From: Aliitabrizicola sp041905595
Lineage (GTDB): Bacteria; Pseudomonadota; Alphaproteobacteria; Rhodobacterales; Rhodobacteraceae
DNA: 64,000 nucleotides
Direction: 5' to 3'
NCBI GenBank assembly: GCA_041905595.1
Contig: JAYRKT010000002.1
Coordinates: 129,709 to 193,708, forward strand
The notes beneath the pieces are model-generated. The model saw nothing but the letters and a program-made list of their open reading frames with translations. It was not told the origin of the DNA and made no database searches. The position numbers and the translations under genes were made by a program. Shown here piece after piece: positions 7,760 through 15,842 of this stretch (positions are counted from its first letter, which is position 1; every line of letters begins with the position of its first letter).

Positions 7760-9300
7760 CAGGCATGTCCCCCCATGTGCCGGCCGATGGTCGCGATATC
7801 CGCCTGCGCCGCATCCACGGCATAGGCGATGCGCCCCTCGGACATGACCAGAACTCGGTCCGACAGCTCAAGGATCTCGTCCAGATCCTCGCTCATCAAG
7901 AGCACTGCCGCGCCCCGGTTCCGCGCGGCGACAATCCGGGCGCGGATTTCGGCAACGGCCGAGAAATCGAGGCCGAAGCAGGGGTTCGAGATCACCAGCA
8001 GATCGACCTCGCCTGTCAGTTCCCGCGCCAGCACCGCGCGCTGGACATTGCCGCCCGACAGCGCGGCAATCGGCGCATCGACCGATGTCGTCTTCACCTT
8101 GAAGTCCTGCACCAGCTCATTCGCCCGCGCCCGGATCTCGCGCCCCTTCAGCCAGAAGCGCGTGCCCTTGCCGTTCAGGTCGAAGCTTCGGAAGCCGATG
8201 TTCTCGGCTACGCTCATCTTCGGCGCGCAGGCATTGCGCAGCGGCTCTTCCGGCAGATAGCGGACGGCGCGGATGCGCGCCTCGGCCCGGCTGGCGTTGT
8301 AGGGCGCGCCCTTGACTTTGATCGTGCCCGCCTCGAGCCCGCGCTGGCCGGTCAGGATTTCCATCAGCTCCATCTGGCCGTTGCCCGAGATGCCAGCGAC
8401 ACCGACGATCTCGCCCGCGCGCACGCTCAATCCCTCGATCGCGATCTCCTTCAGGCCGGATCGGTCGCGCGTCCGGACGCCGTCCACCTCCAGAACCGGC
8501 GCTCCCGCCTTGCCTGCCCTCGCCGTGGCGGCAACAGGCACGTCGGACCCGATCATCATCTTCGCCATATCGGCATGGCTCAGCTCGGCCACCCTGCCCT
8601 GCCCGACCAGCCGCCCCCGGCGCAGGACCGAGACATCGTCGGCAAAGGCCGTCACCTCGCGGAACTTGTGGCTGATCATCAGGACCGAGATCTCGCCCTT
8701 TTCGCACAGGCCGCGGACATGCCCCAGGACCTCGTCCGCCTCATCCGGCGTAAGGACCGAAGTCGGCTCGTCCAGGATCAGGAACCGCCGGCCGAGATAG
8801 AGTTGCTTGAGGATTTCGAGCTTCTGCTTCTCACCCGCCGCCAGCGCCCGCACCGGTTGGTCCAGCGGCACGGCGAAGGGCATCCGTTCCATGAACTCGG
8901 TCAGCGCCGCGTGCTCTTTCCGCCAGTCGATGATCGCTGGCGTGTCGTCGCGGCTGATGACAAGGTTTTCGGCGGCGGTAAGTGAGGGAACCAGCGTGAA
9001 ATGCTGGTAGACCATGCCAAGGCCGAGGGCATGGGCCGCCCGCGGATCGGGCACCTTCGCCTCGCGCCCGCCGACCATCATCTGCCCCGAAGTCGCGTGG
9101 TAGAACCCCATCATGCATTTCACCAGCGTCGACTTACCCGCACCGTTCTCGCCCAGAAGCGCATGGAACGTGCCGGGTGGCACAGTGATCGAAACGTCAT
9201 CGAGGGCCGTGAAACCCCCGAAGCGCATGGTCATCCCGAGTGTCCGGACCTCCAGCGCGCCGTCGGGCAGCGGCTCTTCTCCGATCACCATCATCGTCAT
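7759..9300 (-). CDS. ABC transporter double ATPase (BMP/ribose type) of the biuret operon
   Basis: A 513-residue fused ATPase with two nucleotide-binding halves, as in sugar and nucleoside importers. The first half has Walker A GENGAGKSTLV, the signature region ALAAGEKQKLEIL and Walker B FLILDEPTSVL. The second half has a degenerate P-loop (VAGISGNGQMEL, lacking Gly-Lys-Ser) but a good signature LSGGNVQRAVLAREL. This asymmetry is normal in the family. The start at 9300 overlaps the biuH stop as ATGA; the extra in-frame residues upstream lie inside biuH. With the two permeases and the BMP-type binding protein it forms a complete importer, presumably for biuret or a related ureide. Confidence 0.93.
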   Translation of the reverse strand: MTMMVIGEEPLPDGALEVRTLGMTMRFGGFTALDDVSITVPPGTFHALLGENGAGKSTLVKCMMGFYHATSGQMMVGGREAKVPDPRAAHALGLGMVYQHFTLVPSLTAAENLVISRDDTPAIIDWRKEHAALTEFMERMPFAVPLDQPVRALAAGEKQKLEILKQLYLGRRFLILDEPTSVLTPDEADEVLGHVRGLCEKGEISVLMISHKFREVTAFADDVSVLRRGRLVGQGRVAELSHADMAKMMIGSDVPVAATARAGKAGAPVLEVDGVRTRDRSGLKEIAIEGLSVRAGEIVGVAGISGNGQMELMEILTGQRGLEAGTIKVKGAPYNASRAEARIRAVRYLPEEPLRNACAPKMSVAENIGFRSFDLNGKGTRFWLKGREIRARANELVQDFKVKTTSVDAPIAALSGGNVQRAVLARELTGEVDLLVISNPCFGLDFSAVAEIRARIVAARNRGAAVLLMSEDLDEILELSDRVLVMSEGRIAYAVDAAQADIATIGRHMGGHA

Positions 9301-9989
9301 GGCAGGGCCTCCAACAGGGTCTTGCTGTCGGCCACCGCGCCGAAGACGCCGCCCTGCATGGTGACCATCTTCAGCGCCGCATCGTGGTTGCCCCGGTCTG
9401 TCGCCCCGCAGCAATCCGACAAGACAAGGCACTCAAAACCCCGGTCATTCGCTTCGCGCATCGTGGTCGAGACGCAGACATCGGTGGTGATGCCGGTGAT
9501 GATGAGGTTGTCGATGCCCTTCGTGCGCAGCATCAGCTCAAGGTCGGTGGCGCAGAAGCTGCCCTTGCCGGGCTTGTCGATGATCGGCTCGCCCGGCAGG
9601 GGGTAAAGCTCTTCGATGATGTCCCAGCCCGGCTCGCCCCGGATCAGGATGCGTCCACACGGCCCGACGTCACCGATGCCTGCCCCGATCTGCTGCGACC
9701 GCCAGCGCTTGTTTGGCGGAAGGTCGGACAAGTCGGGCCGGTGCCCCTCGCGGGTGTGGATGATGGTGTAGCCCTTGGCGCGCATCCCGCCCAGTACCGC
9801 CTTGATCGGTTCGATCGGGGCGCGGGTCAGCGACAGGTCGTAGCCCATCTTGTCGACATAGCCGCCCGGCCCGCAGAAGTCGGTCTGCATGTCGATGATG
9901 ACCAGCGCGGTATTTTCGGCGCGAAGCTCGCCGTTCCAGGGCCAGGCATAGGGGGTTGAGGCGATGGTGGTCATCGGCGGCTCCGTCAC
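9297..9989 (-). CDS. biuH: Biuret amidohydrolase BiuH
   Basis: A 230-residue cysteine hydrolase that turns biuret into allophanate and ammonia. The triad is visible: Asp in VIIDMQTDFCGPGGYVD, Lys in IDKPGKGSFCATDLE and Cys in GITTDVCVSTTMREANDRG. The segments NKRWRSQQIGAGIGD, CGRILIRGEPGWDI and SDCCGATDRGNHDAALKMV match what I remember of characterised rhizobial biuret hydrolase almost word for word, closer than to ureidoacrylate hydrolase or plain isochorismatase. The gene lies inside a transporter operon, between the second permease (ATGA overlap) and the ATPase. Its product, allophanate, is the same intermediate made by the downstream guanidine operon. Confidence 0.93.
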   Translation of the reverse strand: MTEPPMTTIASTPYAWPWNGELRAENTALVIIDMQTDFCGPGGYVDKMGYDLSLTRAPIEPIKAVLGGMRAKGYTIIHTREGHRPDLSDLPPNKRWRSQQIGAGIGDVGPCGRILIRGEPGWDIIEELYPLPGEPIIDKPGKGSFCATDLELMLRTKGIDNLIITGITTDVCVSTTMREANDRGFECLVLSDCCGATDRGNHDAALKMVTMQGGVFGAVADSKTLLEALP

Positions 9990-10912
9990 TTTGTCAGGCT
10001 GAGTTCGCCGGGCGCGCCGATCATGGCGTGCTTGGGCGACGAGATCGCGATCATGACGCCAAGCGTCAGGACATAGGGCGCGGCGTAGAAGAGGTAGTAG
10101 CCGGACGAGACGCCCACGGATTGCAGCGCCGGTCCGAGCGCCCCGGCGCCACCGAACAAGAGCGCCGCGAAGAAGCAGGCGATCGGGTTCCAGCGGGCGA
10201 AGATCACCAGCGCCACTGCCATCAGGCCCTGGCCCGAGGAGATGCCCTCGTTCCAGCTACCCGGGTAGTAGAGTGACAGGTAGGCGCCCCCGACCCCGGC
10301 CATGGCGCCCCCTGCCCCCGTCGCCAGCGTCCGGATGATCGCAGGCCGCAGGCCCATGGCGCGGGCTGCATCGGTACTGTCGCCGACCACGCGCAGGATC
10401 AGGCCGATGCGGGTCGAACGCAGCATCCACCAGAAGAAGACCGCCAGCGCCGCCCCGATCAGGAACAGGACGTTGACGTTCAGCGCCGCCTCAAGCTGCG
10501 GCACGCCCGACCACCCTCCAAAGGGGATGGAGGGAAGGTCGGGCGCAACCGGCTGGATGAAAGGCTTGCCGAAGTAGAAGGCCAGGCCCATACCCAGCAG
10601 CATCATCGCGATACCGATCGCGATGTCGTTCACCTTGGGCAGCGAGCAGATCAGGCCATGCACCAGGCCGAACACCGCCCCGGCCAGCGCCGCGATGGCG
10701 ACGCCTGCCCAGGCAGAGCCGGTCAGATAGGCCACCGCGTAGCCCGACATCGCTCCGAAGACGAGCGTACCCTCGAGGCCAAGGTTGATGCGGCCGGACC
10801 GTTCGGTCAGCACCTCGCCCAGGCTCACGAACAGGAAGGGGGTCGAGACGCGGATCGCCCCGCCAAGGATGGCGATCGGGATCGCCCAAAGACCGATGTC
10901 ACTTTCCATCAT
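9986..10912 (-). CDS. ABC transporter permease 2 of the biuret operon (BMP/nucleoside type)
   Basis: A 308-residue hydrophobic permease of the BMP/ribose-importer class. It starts MMESDIGLWAIPIAILGGAI at 10912, where the ATG overlaps the stop of permease 1 as ATGA. Typical family segments are LTERSGRINLGLEGTLVFGA near residue 35 and RVVGDSTDAARAMGLRPAII in the cytoplasmic loop near residue 190. It should pair with the 370-residue permease to form the membrane channel. A longer reading through the upstream gene exists but is rejected because the true coding frame there belongs to permease 1. Confidence 0.92.
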   Translation of the reverse strand: MMESDIGLWAIPIAILGGAIRVSTPFLFVSLGEVLTERSGRINLGLEGTLVFGAMSGYAVAYLTGSAWAGVAIAALAGAVFGLVHGLICSLPKVNDIAIGIAMMLLGMGLAFYFGKPFIQPVAPDLPSIPFGGWSGVPQLEAALNVNVLFLIGAALAVFFWWMLRSTRIGLILRVVGDSTDAARAMGLRPAIIRTLATGAGGAMAGVGGAYLSLYYPGSWNEGISSGQGLMAVALVIFARWNPIACFFAALLFGGAGALGPALQSVGVSSGYYLFYAAPYVLTLGVMIAISSPKHAMIGAPGELSLTK

Positions 10913-12021
10913 GTCCTCCAGCGTTCCGGGGTGAAAACCTTGAACCGCCCATAGAGCGCGTCGCTGAGCAGGATCGCGACGAAGACGAAGCCTTGCAGAA
11001 CCAGCACGGTCGCATCCGGCAAGTCCATTCGCCGCTGGATAAGGCCCGACGAGGCCTCGAACCCGGCCAGAAGGCAGGCGACCGGAATGATCGCCAGCGG
11101 GTTGTGGCGGGCAAGGAAGGCAATGAGGATGCCGGTGAACCCGTATCCGGCCGCAAGCGAGGCGTTGGCGGAGCCGAGTACCGCCGAAGTCTCGAAGAAC
11201 CCGGCCAGCCCGGCGAATGCCCCGCCGAGCGCGGTGAAGCCCAGGATCAGTCGGCCGACCGGCAGGCCCTGTACTTGTGCGGCGCGCACGTTCCCCCCGG
11301 CGATCCGGGCGGCAAAGCCCCAGGTGGTGCGGTCGATCAGCAGCCAGGACAGAATGCAGCACAGCACGCCCACCGGCAGGCCCCAGTGCAGTTCGGCCCC
11401 GGGGATGTTGCCGACGCGAAGTGCATCGGGCAGCGGCGCGGTAGACGGTTTGTTCAGGCTCGCCGGGTCGCGCAGAGGTCCTTCGACGAGATGATTCATC
11501 AGTGCGATGGCGATGTAGGACATCAACAGGCTGGCAATCGTCTCGTTCACGCCGCGGTAGTGCCGCAACGCCCCGACGGTGCCGATCCAAAGCCCTCCGA
11601 CGAGCGCTGCGGCCAGGGCCATCAGCGGCAGGCCGACCCAGGACGACGCTCCGCTCAGCACAACCCCAAGCGCACCGGCCGCCACGCCGCCCAGAACGAT
11701 CGCCCCCTCGCCACCAATGACCACGAGGCCCAGCCTTGCGGGCAGCGCGACGCAAAGGGCGGCAAACAGTAACGGGGCAGCCCGCGAAAGCGTGTTCTGC
11801 CAAGAAAACCAGCTGCCGAAGCCCGCCTTGTAGACCAGGCCGTAGAACTCGGCCGGGGATTTTCCCTGCGTCATCAGGAAGAAGCCGAAGATCGCGAGCC
11901 CGGCCAGCAGCGCCCCGACCGGAAGCACCACCGCCTCGGACTTCCGGGCAAGGGCAGCGCGCCACCCCTCCCCAGTGTCGGCTCGCGGTCCGGTCTGGAC
12001 CATCAGTGTCACATCCGCCAT
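10909..12021 (-). CDS. ABC transporter permease 1 of the biuret operon (BMP/nucleoside type)
   Basis: A 370-residue inner-membrane permease with about ten hydrophobic segments. The family marker GLVVIGGEGAIVLGGVAAGA lies near residue 105, and RVGNIPGAELHWGLP and RAAQVQGLPVGRLILG lie in the later loops. It is 19 bases downstream of the binding-protein gene and overlaps permease 2 by four bases. The N-terminal 30 residues (MADVTLMVQTGPRADTGEG) are hydrophilic and probably cytoplasmic. It forms the channel of the presumed ureide importer. Confidence 0.92.
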   Translation of the reverse strand: MADVTLMVQTGPRADTGEGWRAALARKSEAVVLPVGALLAGLAIFGFFLMTQGKSPAEFYGLVYKAGFGSWFSWQNTLSRAAPLLFAALCVALPARLGLVVIGGEGAIVLGGVAAGALGVVLSGASSWVGLPLMALAAALVGGLWIGTVGALRHYRGVNETIASLLMSYIAIALMNHLVEGPLRDPASLNKPSTAPLPDALRVGNIPGAELHWGLPVGVLCCILSWLLIDRTTWGFAARIAGGNVRAAQVQGLPVGRLILGFTALGGAFAGLAGFFETSAVLGSANASLAAGYGFTGILIAFLARHNPLAIIPVACLLAGFEASSGLIQRRMDLPDATVLVLQGFVFVAILLSDALYGRFKVFTPERWRT

Positions 12022-12040
12022 CTGCCGCCCTCCGAAGGCG

Positions 12041-13165
12041 TTACGAGGTGGACCCGAGGACGCCCTCGACGAGGTAGTCCATGCTCTCGAGCTTCACATC
12101 GGTTTCGACAAAGGCCTCGCCCTCGGCGGCGATGACGTTGCCCTTGTTGTCCTTGAGCGGCCCCTTGATCACGGCGAAGCCGCCCTTGAGGATCTCGGCC
12201 TGCTTGGCCTCGAAATCGGCCTTCGCCTCGGGGGTCACGGCCGGACCGAGCGGCGACATCTTGATGAAGCCTTCGGCCAGGCCGCCGCGGACGAAGTTCG
12301 GGATCGGTTCGCCCGCCATCGTCATGGTGATCATGTCGGTATAGACCTTGGACCAGTTCCACTCGGCCCCGGTCAGATACTTGTCGGGCGCGAGCGAGGA
12401 CTGGTTGGCGTGGTAGCCGCAGACATAGGCGCCGCGTCCCGCCGCCGTCTCGATCACCACCTTGGGGCTGTCGACATGGCAGGTGATGACGTCGCAGCCC
12501 GCATCGCAGAGCGCGTTCGTCGCCTCGGCCTCCTTCACCGCCAGCGACCATTCGCCGGTGAAGATCACCTGGCAGGTGATGGTCGGATCGACCGAGCGCG
12601 CGCCGAGGAGGAAAGAGTTCACATTCAGCAGCACTTGCGGGATCGGCTTGGCCGCGACGAAACCGATCTTCTTGGTCTTGGTCATGTGCCCGGCCACGAC
12701 GCCATTCAGGTACTGGCCCATGCCGATATAGCCGAAATAGCTGCCGACATTCTTCGGGTGCTTGTCGGCCTGCCACATCCCGCCCGCATGCTCGAACCGG
12801 ACATCGGGATATTTCACCGCCATCTCGAGGATGTGGGGATCGAAATAGCCGAACGAGGTCGGGAACACGAGCGTCGCGCCATCGAAGTTGATCATCGACT
12901 CCATCGTCTTCTGGACGTCGATGGTCTCGGGGACATTCTCTTCCTCCACCACCGTCACGCCGGAGATGGATTTCAGCGCCGCGGCGCCCTCGGCATGGGC
13001 CTGGTTGTAACCGTAGTCATCCTTGGGACCGACATAGATGAACCCGACCGTCAACTTGTCGAGAGCCTCGGCCCGGGCCATGCGCGGCAATCCAATCAGT
13101 GCGGCAGACCCGACCAACGCAGTCCCGGTCAGAAAGTGGCGGCGTGAGAGAGAGGAAGTGGACAT
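12041..13165 (-). CDS. BMP-family periplasmic binding protein of the biuret operon
   Basis: A 374-residue solute-binding protein of the BMP (basic membrane protein/nucleoside-binding) family. The N-terminus has a twin-arginine-type signal, LSRRHFLTGTALVGSAALIG, cleaved near ARAEA, which suggests export of a folded protein. The mature protein opens LTVGFIYVGPKDDYGYNQAH, the usual BMP start, with FPTSFGYFDPHILEMA and HANQSSLAPDKYLTGAEWNW further on. It is the first gene of the operon. BMP proteins classically bind nucleosides; the operon context suggests biuret, triuret or another ureide instead. Confidence 0.92.
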   Translation of the reverse strand: MSTSSLSRRHFLTGTALVGSAALIGLPRMARAEALDKLTVGFIYVGPKDDYGYNQAHAEGAAALKSISGVTVVEEENVPETIDVQKTMESMINFDGATLVFPTSFGYFDPHILEMAVKYPDVRFEHAGGMWQADKHPKNVGSYFGYIGMGQYLNGVVAGHMTKTKKIGFVAAKPIPQVLLNVNSFLLGARSVDPTITCQVIFTGEWSLAVKEAEATNALCDAGCDVITCHVDSPKVVIETAAGRGAYVCGYHANQSSLAPDKYLTGAEWNWSKVYTDMITMTMAGEPIPNFVRGGLAEGFIKMSPLGPAVTPEAKADFEAKQAEILKGGFAVIKGPLKDNKGNVIAAEGEAFVETDVKLESMDYLVEGVLGSTS

Positions 13166-13249
13166 CAGCGGTTCTCCATCCTGGCGGGCCGCGACTGGAC
13201 GTTGGGAGGAGGTGGAAGGCAGCCCGAACGAAGACGACGATGATCAAAT

Positions 13250-13303
13250 GCAGCGCTGCTGTCTTCTGCTGTTTTCGCACTGGATCGCTGCAAGAATTGC
13301 AGC
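13250..13303. promoter_or_regulatory. Pair of palindromes upstream of the biuret operon, candidate LysR operator
   Basis: GCTGCAA-GAA-TTGCAGC (13287-13303) is a perfect 7-bp-arm palindrome, and GCAGCGCTGC (13250-13259) is a perfect 10-bp one. Both lie in the gap between the LysR gene and the first operon gene, 85 and 122 bases before its start codon. Size and placement fit LysR-type regulatory and activation sites. Binding is not shown by the sequence. Confidence 0.45.
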
Positions 13304-13390
13304 ACTTCCCCAGACACAACCGGGACATGCTGCTATCTGAACGCCCGAGCCGTCCCGGGCTGCTATCTGGATCAGACTGGCAGGCAGCGT

Positions 13391-14290
13391 TCAGCTGTAG
13401 CGCTCGGTCATCGCCCGCGTGATCTGATCCGCGAATTTTGCAGCGGCAACCGGCAGGGTGCGCCCGCGCAACTGCCCAAGAAGCAACTGCCCCGGGCCGA
13501 CATCACGCAGGTCAAGCGGACGATAGTGAAGCCCGTCATGCCCTTGTGGCGGCAGGCCGATCGGGATCTGGAACGAGATCAGGTTTTCGGTGGTCGGATA
13601 TCGCCGGAGGAACTCGAAACTGTCCGATTCTACCGTGGCAGGAAGGCTGAACGAAGCCCGCATCAGCGCCGCGTCGATCAGGTGGCGCACGCCATAGGCT
13701 GCCGTCGGCAAGCCGATCGGATACGGCACACAGTCGCGCAATCGGATGACCTCCTTGCGCGACAGCGGATGATCTTCGGCCATCACCGCGCAGATCGTCT
13801 GCTGCACGACCGTCAACGTGTGGAAATCGCTGAAGCGCACGGGCTCCAGCACCAGGGCGAGATCCGCCGAGTGGTCGACCAGCGCCTGTTCAGCTGCGTC
13901 GCGGTCGCGCAAATGCACGCTGAACGTCACGGCCGGATGGTCACGACGGTAAATCGAGATCTGCTCTGGCAGGAAGAACGGCAGCAGAGCCTGACTGCAG
14001 GCAATCGAGACATGGCCGCGCCGTTCGCCAGACAGATCGGCAATCTGCGACCGGACCCGGTCAAGGTCGGAGATCTGGTTGCGGATGTGGTGGATCAGCA
14101 GTTCCCCGGCCGTCGACAACCGGACACCGCGCGGCAACCTTTCGAAGATTGGCGCGCCAAGCTCTTCTTCCATCGCCAGAAGCCGGCGGTTCAGCGCTGT
14201 CGAGGTGATCGCCAGCGTCTCGGCCGCCTTGCGGATCGACCCGGCCCGGGCAATCGCATCTATGAAACGCAATGAGTCGAGATGCTTCAT
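13391..14290 (-). CDS. LysR-type transcriptional regulator
   Basis: A 299-residue LysR regulator. The start MKHLDSLRFIDAIARAGSIR at 14290 places the winged helix-turn-helix at residues 1-60 (KAAETLAITSTALNRRLLAM is the recognition region), followed by a linker and an effector-binding domain with two periplasmic-binding-like lobes (HVSIACSQALLPFFLP; AVMAEDHPLSRKE). It points toward the BMP/biuret operon and ends 225 bases upstream of it, so it is probably the local activator. A relative, AtzR, controls cyanurate and biuret use in pseudomonads, but orthology cannot be claimed from this sequence. The left end of the tRNA-linked island begins about 95 bases upstream of the start. Confidence 0.9.
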   Translation of the reverse strand: MKHLDSLRFIDAIARAGSIRKAAETLAITSTALNRRLLAMEEELGAPIFERLPRGVRLSTAGELLIHHIRNQISDLDRVRSQIADLSGERRGHVSIACSQALLPFFLPEQISIYRRDHPAVTFSVHLRDRDAAEQALVDHSADLALVLEPVRFSDFHTLTVVQQTICAVMAEDHPLSRKEVIRLRDCVPYPIGLPTAAYGVRHLIDAALMRASFSLPATVESDSFEFLRRYPTTENLISFQIPIGLPPQGHDGLHYRPLDLRDVGPGQLLLGQLRGRTLPVAAAKFADQITRAMTERYS

Positions 14291-14383
14291 ATCCGCCCGA
14301 GACCATTTGGTGCCGGCATCAGTTGCAGCGACACCGCCGCCGCGGTCAAGCCAGGAGGGACCTGGTGATATGTTCCTGAAGGG

Positions 14384-14410
14384 AAATGGCGGACCCGGAG
14401 GCCGCCATTT
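14384..14410. repeat. Perfect inverted repeat around the left attachment copy
   Basis: AAATGGCGG (14384-14392) and CCGCCATTT (14402-14410) form a 9-bp perfect stem with a 9-nt loop. The 14-base tRNA-derived direct repeat (14387-14400) fills one arm and most of the loop. There is no T run, so it is a poor intrinsic terminator. It may be a recombinase arm site or the old terminator of the tRNA gene. Confidence 0.6.
14387..14400. repeat. Left attachment site copy (att), 14-bp direct repeat of the tRNA-Arg 3' end
   Basis: TGGCGGACCCGGAG is identical to bases 25753-25766, the last 14 bases of the tRNA-Arg gene including its CCA. The match stops exactly at the tRNA end (flanking bases differ: A here, G there). 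A tyrosine integrase starts 150 bases to the right. This is the expected footprint of integration into a tRNA 3' end. Confidence 0.85.
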
Positions 14411-14552
14411 CAGCTTAGCGTCCCGTCGCACCCCGTTGTACCTGAGAGCAAAATATCCCAATGAAAATTAGTGAAATTGGATGTGCGCCGTTTCACCCCG
14501 TCGCATGTCATGGTATCCTGTCGTTATCATTTTGATGGGTAGGATGCCGGGA

Positions 14553-15842
14553 ATGCCTAAGGTTGCCGCCGAACTCGGGCCGCTAGACGTAAAGCGCCTC
14601 GCCCATCCTGGCGGAAAAGGCAACGCGATGGTGTCAGTTGGCGGCGTCGCGGGGCTGTATCTGCAACTCACGCCAAAGGGCGGCAGGACGTGGATTCTGC
14701 GCATGCTAGTCGGGGGGCGCAGAAGGGACATTGGGCTTGGCGGCTATCCGACCGTGACGCTAGCGCAGGCCAGGGACAAGGCACGGGAAGCCAGGGACAA
14801 GGTAGAGCGCGGTGTTGATCCGGTCGAAGAACGGAAAGCGGCTAAGGCCAGACTAGTCGAGGCCAGACGCAAGGGGATGCTCTTTAGCGAGGCTGTGGAC
14901 AAGGCGCTGGCTGCGAAGCTAGACGCCTTCAGAAACGAAAAGCACCGCGCCCAGTGGCGCAGCACTTTGGACCGCTACGCGATGCCAGAGCTTGGCGCGC
15001 TTCCGGTCGGAGGGATTGATGCTGCCGCCGTCCTGCGCGTCTTGCAGCCGATCTGGGCAACAAAGACCGAAACTGCTGTGCGAGTGCGCGGGCGTATCGA
15101 GGCAGTACTAAGCTGGGCCACGGTTGCTGGCCACCGGACAGGCGACAATCCTGCGCGCTGGGCGGGCAACCTCAAGGAACTTCTTCCTGCCGCAAGCAAG
15201 GTTGCGAAGGAAAGCAACCACCCTGCCCTGCAATTGGATGTTGCCGCCGCTTGGATGGCCGATCTGCGAAAGCGCGAAGGCTTCCCCGCAAGAGCGTTGG
15301 AGTTTCTTGCCCTGACTGCCGCCCGATCAGGCGAAGTGCGAGGCGTAACTTGGGATGAAATCGACCTAGAGCGTGGCCTTTGGACCGTCCCCGCCCGGCG
15401 CATGAAGATGCAGCGTGAGCATCGCGTGCCACTTACTACGGAAGCGGTCGCACTTTTGAAAGGCCTTCCAAGGCTTGACGGGAACCTACTAGTATTCCCT
15501 AGCGCAAAGGGAGGCCAGCTTTCGGACATGACGCTTTCCATGCTCATGCGGCGGCAGCACGCGGCGGCGGTCGATGGCGGCGGGGTCGGCTATCTCGACC
15601 GCGTGAGCAAGCGCCCAGCGGTTCCCCACGGCCTTCGCAGCACCTTTCGGGATTGGGTGGCCGAGCGTACGAACTTCCCCGGCGAAATGGCAGAGGTGGC
15701 CTTGGCTCACCGGATTAGCAGCGCGGTCGAAGCCGCGTACCGGCGCGGTGACATGATCGAAAAGCGACGGCGGATGATGGCGGATTGGGCTGCCTTCCTC
15801 AGCGTCGAACGCTTGGCAGGTCAATTGTTAAGGATTCGATGA
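14553..15842 (+). CDS. P4-type tyrosine recombinase (site-specific integrase)
   Basis: A 429-residue integrase with an N-terminal DUF4102 arm-binding domain (GGKGNAMVSVGGVAGLYLQL, then RRRDIGLGGYPTVTLAQARD). A central SAM-like domain follows, then a C-terminal catalytic domain. Active-site residues are visible: Arg in TAARSGEVRG, the His-x-x-Arg pair in PHGLRSTFRDW, His in ALAHRISS and the Tyr nucleophile in VEAAYRRGDM. ATG 14553 is preferred because relatives start close to this motif; ATG 14544 and upstream codons are possible. This family targets tRNA 3' ends, in agreement with the 14-bp repeats. It overlaps the next gene (ATGA). Confidence 0.95.
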   Translation: MPKVAAELGPLDVKRLAHPGGKGNAMVSVGGVAGLYLQLTPKGGRTWILRMLVGGRRRDIGLGGYPTVTLAQARDKAREARDKVERGVDPVEERKAAKARLVEARRKGMLFSEAVDKALAAKLDAFRNEKHRAQWRSTLDRYAMPELGALPVGGIDAAAVLRVLQPIWATKTETAVRVRGRIEAVLSWATVAGHRTGDNPARWAGNLKELLPAASKVAKESNHPALQLDVAAAWMADLRKREGFPARALEFLALTAARSGEVRGVTWDEIDLERGLWTVPARRMKMQREHRVPLTTEAVALLKGLPRLDGNLLVFPSAKGGQLSDMTLSMLMRRQHAAAVDGGGVGYLDRVSKRPAVPHGLRSTFRDWVAERTNFPGEMAEVALAHRISSAVEAAYRRGDMIEKRRRMMADWAAFLSVERLAGQLLRIR

